Assembly (NCBI GenBank): GCA_016937825.1
Contig: JAFGVT010000141.1
Coordinates: 1 to 34,522, forward strand
Reading direction: 5' to 3'
DNA from: Fidelibacterota bacterium
GTDB lineage: Bacteria > Fidelibacterota > Fidelibacteria > Fidelibacterales > Fidelibacteraceae
Length of the DNA: 34,522 bases
This document shows, one piece after another, positions 32,747 through 34,522 of the stretch. The notes below the pieces were generated by a model. That model saw only the letters and a list, made by a program, of their open reading frames with translations, was not told the DNA's origin and ran no database searches. The position numbers were made by a program, and so were the translations under genes. How positions within the stretch are numbered: the first letter of the stretch is position 1; every line of letters starts with the position of its first letter.

Positions 32747-34522
32747 TCAATGAGCGTCGAACCAGGTGTCCGCGACGCCGATATCGACTTTCAGGGGAAC
32801 GGCGAGCTCGGCGGCGTGCTCCATCAGGTCGACGAGCATGTTCCGCATCCTGTCGATCTCGCGGGGGTGAACTTCAAAGACGAGTTCATCGTGCACCTGA
32901 AGGATCAGGCGGGAGCTCATCTTTTCTTTCAGGAGCCGCTCATGGATGCGGATCATGGCGATCTTGATAATATCCGCGGCGGTACCCTGAACGGGCATAT
33001 TGATCGCGGCGCGTTTTGCCGCTTCCTGGAGGTTGCGGTTCTCGCTGTTAATATCCTGGATCGGGCGTATACGCCCGTAGAGCGTCTCCACATAGCCGCG
33101 TTCCTTGCACAGCGCGATCGTCCTGTCCAGGTAGTCCCGTACGCCGGCATAGCGCTCGAAATAGGCGTTGATGATGGCACCCGCGTCCCCGTGGCTGATG
33201 TTCAGTTCTTCGGAGATCCGGTGCGCGCCGGCGCCGTACATGATGCCGAAATTGATCACCTTGGCCGTCCGCCGCATCGCCGGCGTGACGTCGCTGTCAT
33301 TGACATTGAAAACCGTTGCCGCGGTGCGGGTGTGGATGTCGGCATTCTGCCGGAAGGCCGCGATCAGGTTCTCATCCCCGGAGAGATGCGCCATGACGCG
33401 GAGTTCCACCTGGCTGTAGTCGGCGGCGATGATCTTCCACCCTTTTTCCTGAGCGCAAAAGGCCTTGCGGATCTCGCGGCCCATCTCGGTGCGGATGGGG
33501 ATGTTCTGGAAATTCGGGTTCGAACTCGACAGGCGGCCCGTCGCCGCAACGGTCTGGTTGAAGGATCCGTGGATACGTTTCGTGCTCTTGTTAACCAGGG
33601 CCGGCAAGGCGTCGACATAGGTGGAACGGAGCTTGGTCAGCATGCGGAACTCCAGTATTTTGGCCGGCAGGGGATGTTCATGCTGCAGTTTTTCCAAGAC
33701 CGTCACATCGGTCGAATAGCCCGTCTTGGTCTTCTTGGCCGCCGGCAATGCGAGTTTTTCAAAGAGAATGTGTCCCAGCTGTTTCGGGCTGTTGATATTG
33801 AAGGTACCGCCGGCAAGATCGTGGATCTCTTCCATGGCCTGCGTCATCCGTTTGCCGATCTCGCCGCTCATTTCACGAAGAAAGGGCACGTCCACGTAGA
33901 CGCCTGTTTTTTCCAGTTCCTTGAGAACGGGGATCAGGGGAAGCTCGATGTCTTCGAACACCCGCGTGAGCGAGGCCTGCGCGAGTTTTTCGCTAAGGAT
34001 CCGGTAGAGCTGGAAGGTCATGTCCGCGTCTTCCGCGGCGTAGAACGTGACCTTGTCCACCGGGACCTCAGACATGAGGATCTGCTTGCTTTTCTTTTCC
34101 CCGATCAGATCGGTGATCGGCACCATGCGGTAATGCAGGTAGCGCTCGGCCAGGAGGTCCAGCTTGTAGGAATTCATATCCGGGTTCAGCAGGTAGGCGG
34201 CGAGCATGGTATCGAACACCGGGCCCTTGACCGCGGCGCCGTGCTGCTCCAGAACGATCATGTCGAACTTGATATGCTGGCCCACCTTCGTGATGTCCGG
34301 ATGCCCCAGGACCGCTTCGAAGAGGCTCAGATTTTCAGGGGTGTAGGGAATGTAATACGCTTCCCAGGGCGTGCAGGCAAAGGACATGCCCACCAGGGGT
34401 GCGGTCATCGGATCCAGTCCGTCCGTTTCCGTATCGACCGCAAACGCTTTTTGTTCGGCAAGCTTGTCTGCCAGCTCCCGGATTTCCCGCTCCGTAGTGC
34501 ACAGAACATAGTGCTGATCCGT
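32747..34522 (-). CDS. polA: DNA polymerase I, C-terminal ~591 residues (5' end outside window)
   Basis: The frame is open to the last base, so the N-terminal 5'-3' nuclease domain lies outside. What remains starts in the 3'-5' exonuclease domain, whose catalytic motifs look intact: VDTETDG, GQHIKFD and YAAEDADMTFQL. The polymerase domain follows with motif A DYSQVELRVMAH, motif B RRTAKVINFGIMYGA and motif C LQVHDELVFEV. So this Pol I should keep proofreading, unlike Taq-type enzymes. It ends WFDAH, as is common. The ATG at 34408 is internal. It runs towards nadB, with the tandem repeat between them; no clear terminator follows its stop. Confidence 0.96.
   Translation of the reverse strand, partial: TDQHYVLCTTEREIRELADKLAEQKAFAVDTETDGLDPMTAPLVGMSFACTPWEAYYIPYTPENLSLFEAVLGHPDITKVGQHIKFDMIVLEQHGAAVKGPVFDTMLAAYLLNPDMNSYKLDLLAERYLHYRMVPITDLIGEKKSKQILMSEVPVDKVTFYAAEDADMTFQLYRILSEKLAQASLTRVFEDIELPLIPVLKELEKTGVYVDVPFLREMSGEIGKRMTQAMEEIHDLAGGTFNINSPKQLGHILFEKLALPAAKKTKTGYSTDVTVLEKLQHEHPLPAKILEFRMLTKLRSTYVDALPALVNKSTKRIHGSFNQTVAATGRLSSSNPNFQNIPIRTEMGREIRKAFCAQEKGWKIIAADYSQVELRVMAHLSGDENLIAAFRQNADIHTRTAATVFNVNDSDVTPAMRRTAKVINFGIMYGAGAHRISEELNISHGDAGAIINAYFERYAGVRDYLDRTIALCKERGYVETLYGRIRPIQDINSENRNLQEAAKRAAINMPVQGTAADIIKIAMIRIHERLLKEKMSSRLILQVHDELVFEVHPREIDRMRNMLVDLMEHAAELAVPLKVDIGVADTWFDAH

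Noticed and set aside
32523..32750. 75-codon frame through the tandem repeat (peptide with RLDAST-like units)
   Set aside because: The peptide repeat only reflects the 8-bp DNA repeat; the frame begins inside the polA end and shows no other coding features.

Overview
The window is a chromosomal segment of an unidentified Gram-negative, probably anaerobic bacterium. Gram-negative envelope genes (Lnt, SecDF, an HtrA protease, a RodZ-like protein, two lipobox proteins) sit beside an NAD(H)-linked [FeFe] hydrogenase (HydABC). The run of secreted hypothetical genes, a DUF5683-like protein and the gene mix suggest an uncultivated FCB-type lineage (for example Neomarinimicrobiota or a relative). No rRNA or other marker in the window allows me to prove this. 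No phage, insertion sequence, CRISPR, tRNA or rRNA gene was seen; almost everything is ordinary core metabolism.

Layout. 1-390 is the 3' end of a rhomboid protease gene. 391-535 is an AT-rich spacer with two tandem DnaA boxes. 536-9886 is a tight run of ten + strand genes: dnaB, rel, HU, ruvX, lnt, two secreted proteins of unknown function, an EcfT-like protein, truA and htrA. 9888-11330 (-) is a lipoprotein alkaline phosphatase, convergent with htrA. 11513-12343 (+) is a RodZ-like HTH/TM protein. 12483-15256 (-) holds two tandem glutamate dehydrogenase genes in an AT-richer island. plsX (-) is divergent from secD-secF (+); two hairpins follow, then znuC-znuB-glycerate kinase (+). A shared terminator separates these from the hydC-hydB-hydA operon (-). 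dxs (+) is divergent from hydC and is followed by a small SnoaL-like gene. The last part is a nadB-serpin-plsC operon (-), a spacer carrying an 8-bp tandem repeat, and the 3' part of polA (-), cut by the window edge.

How the genes fit together. The dnaB run joins replication (helicase, HU, RuvX) to the stringent response (Rel) and to envelope biogenesis (Lnt, HtrA), downstream of DnaA boxes. The glutamate dehydrogenases carry opposite coenzyme signatures, one NADP-like and one NAD-like, so they look like an anabolic/catabolic pair. HydABC would remove NADH electrons as H2; its HydB is compact and lacks the extra Fe-S domains of well-known bifurcating enzymes. NadB, Dxs, PlsX and PlsC serve cofactor, isoprenoid and lipid synthesis.

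The most useful second looks are the DnaA boxes before dnaB, the GDH pair, the compact hydrogenase, active-site substitutions in Lnt and PlsC, the lipoprotein serpin, and the TCGA-phased tandem repeat. I found no convincing wholly new system.
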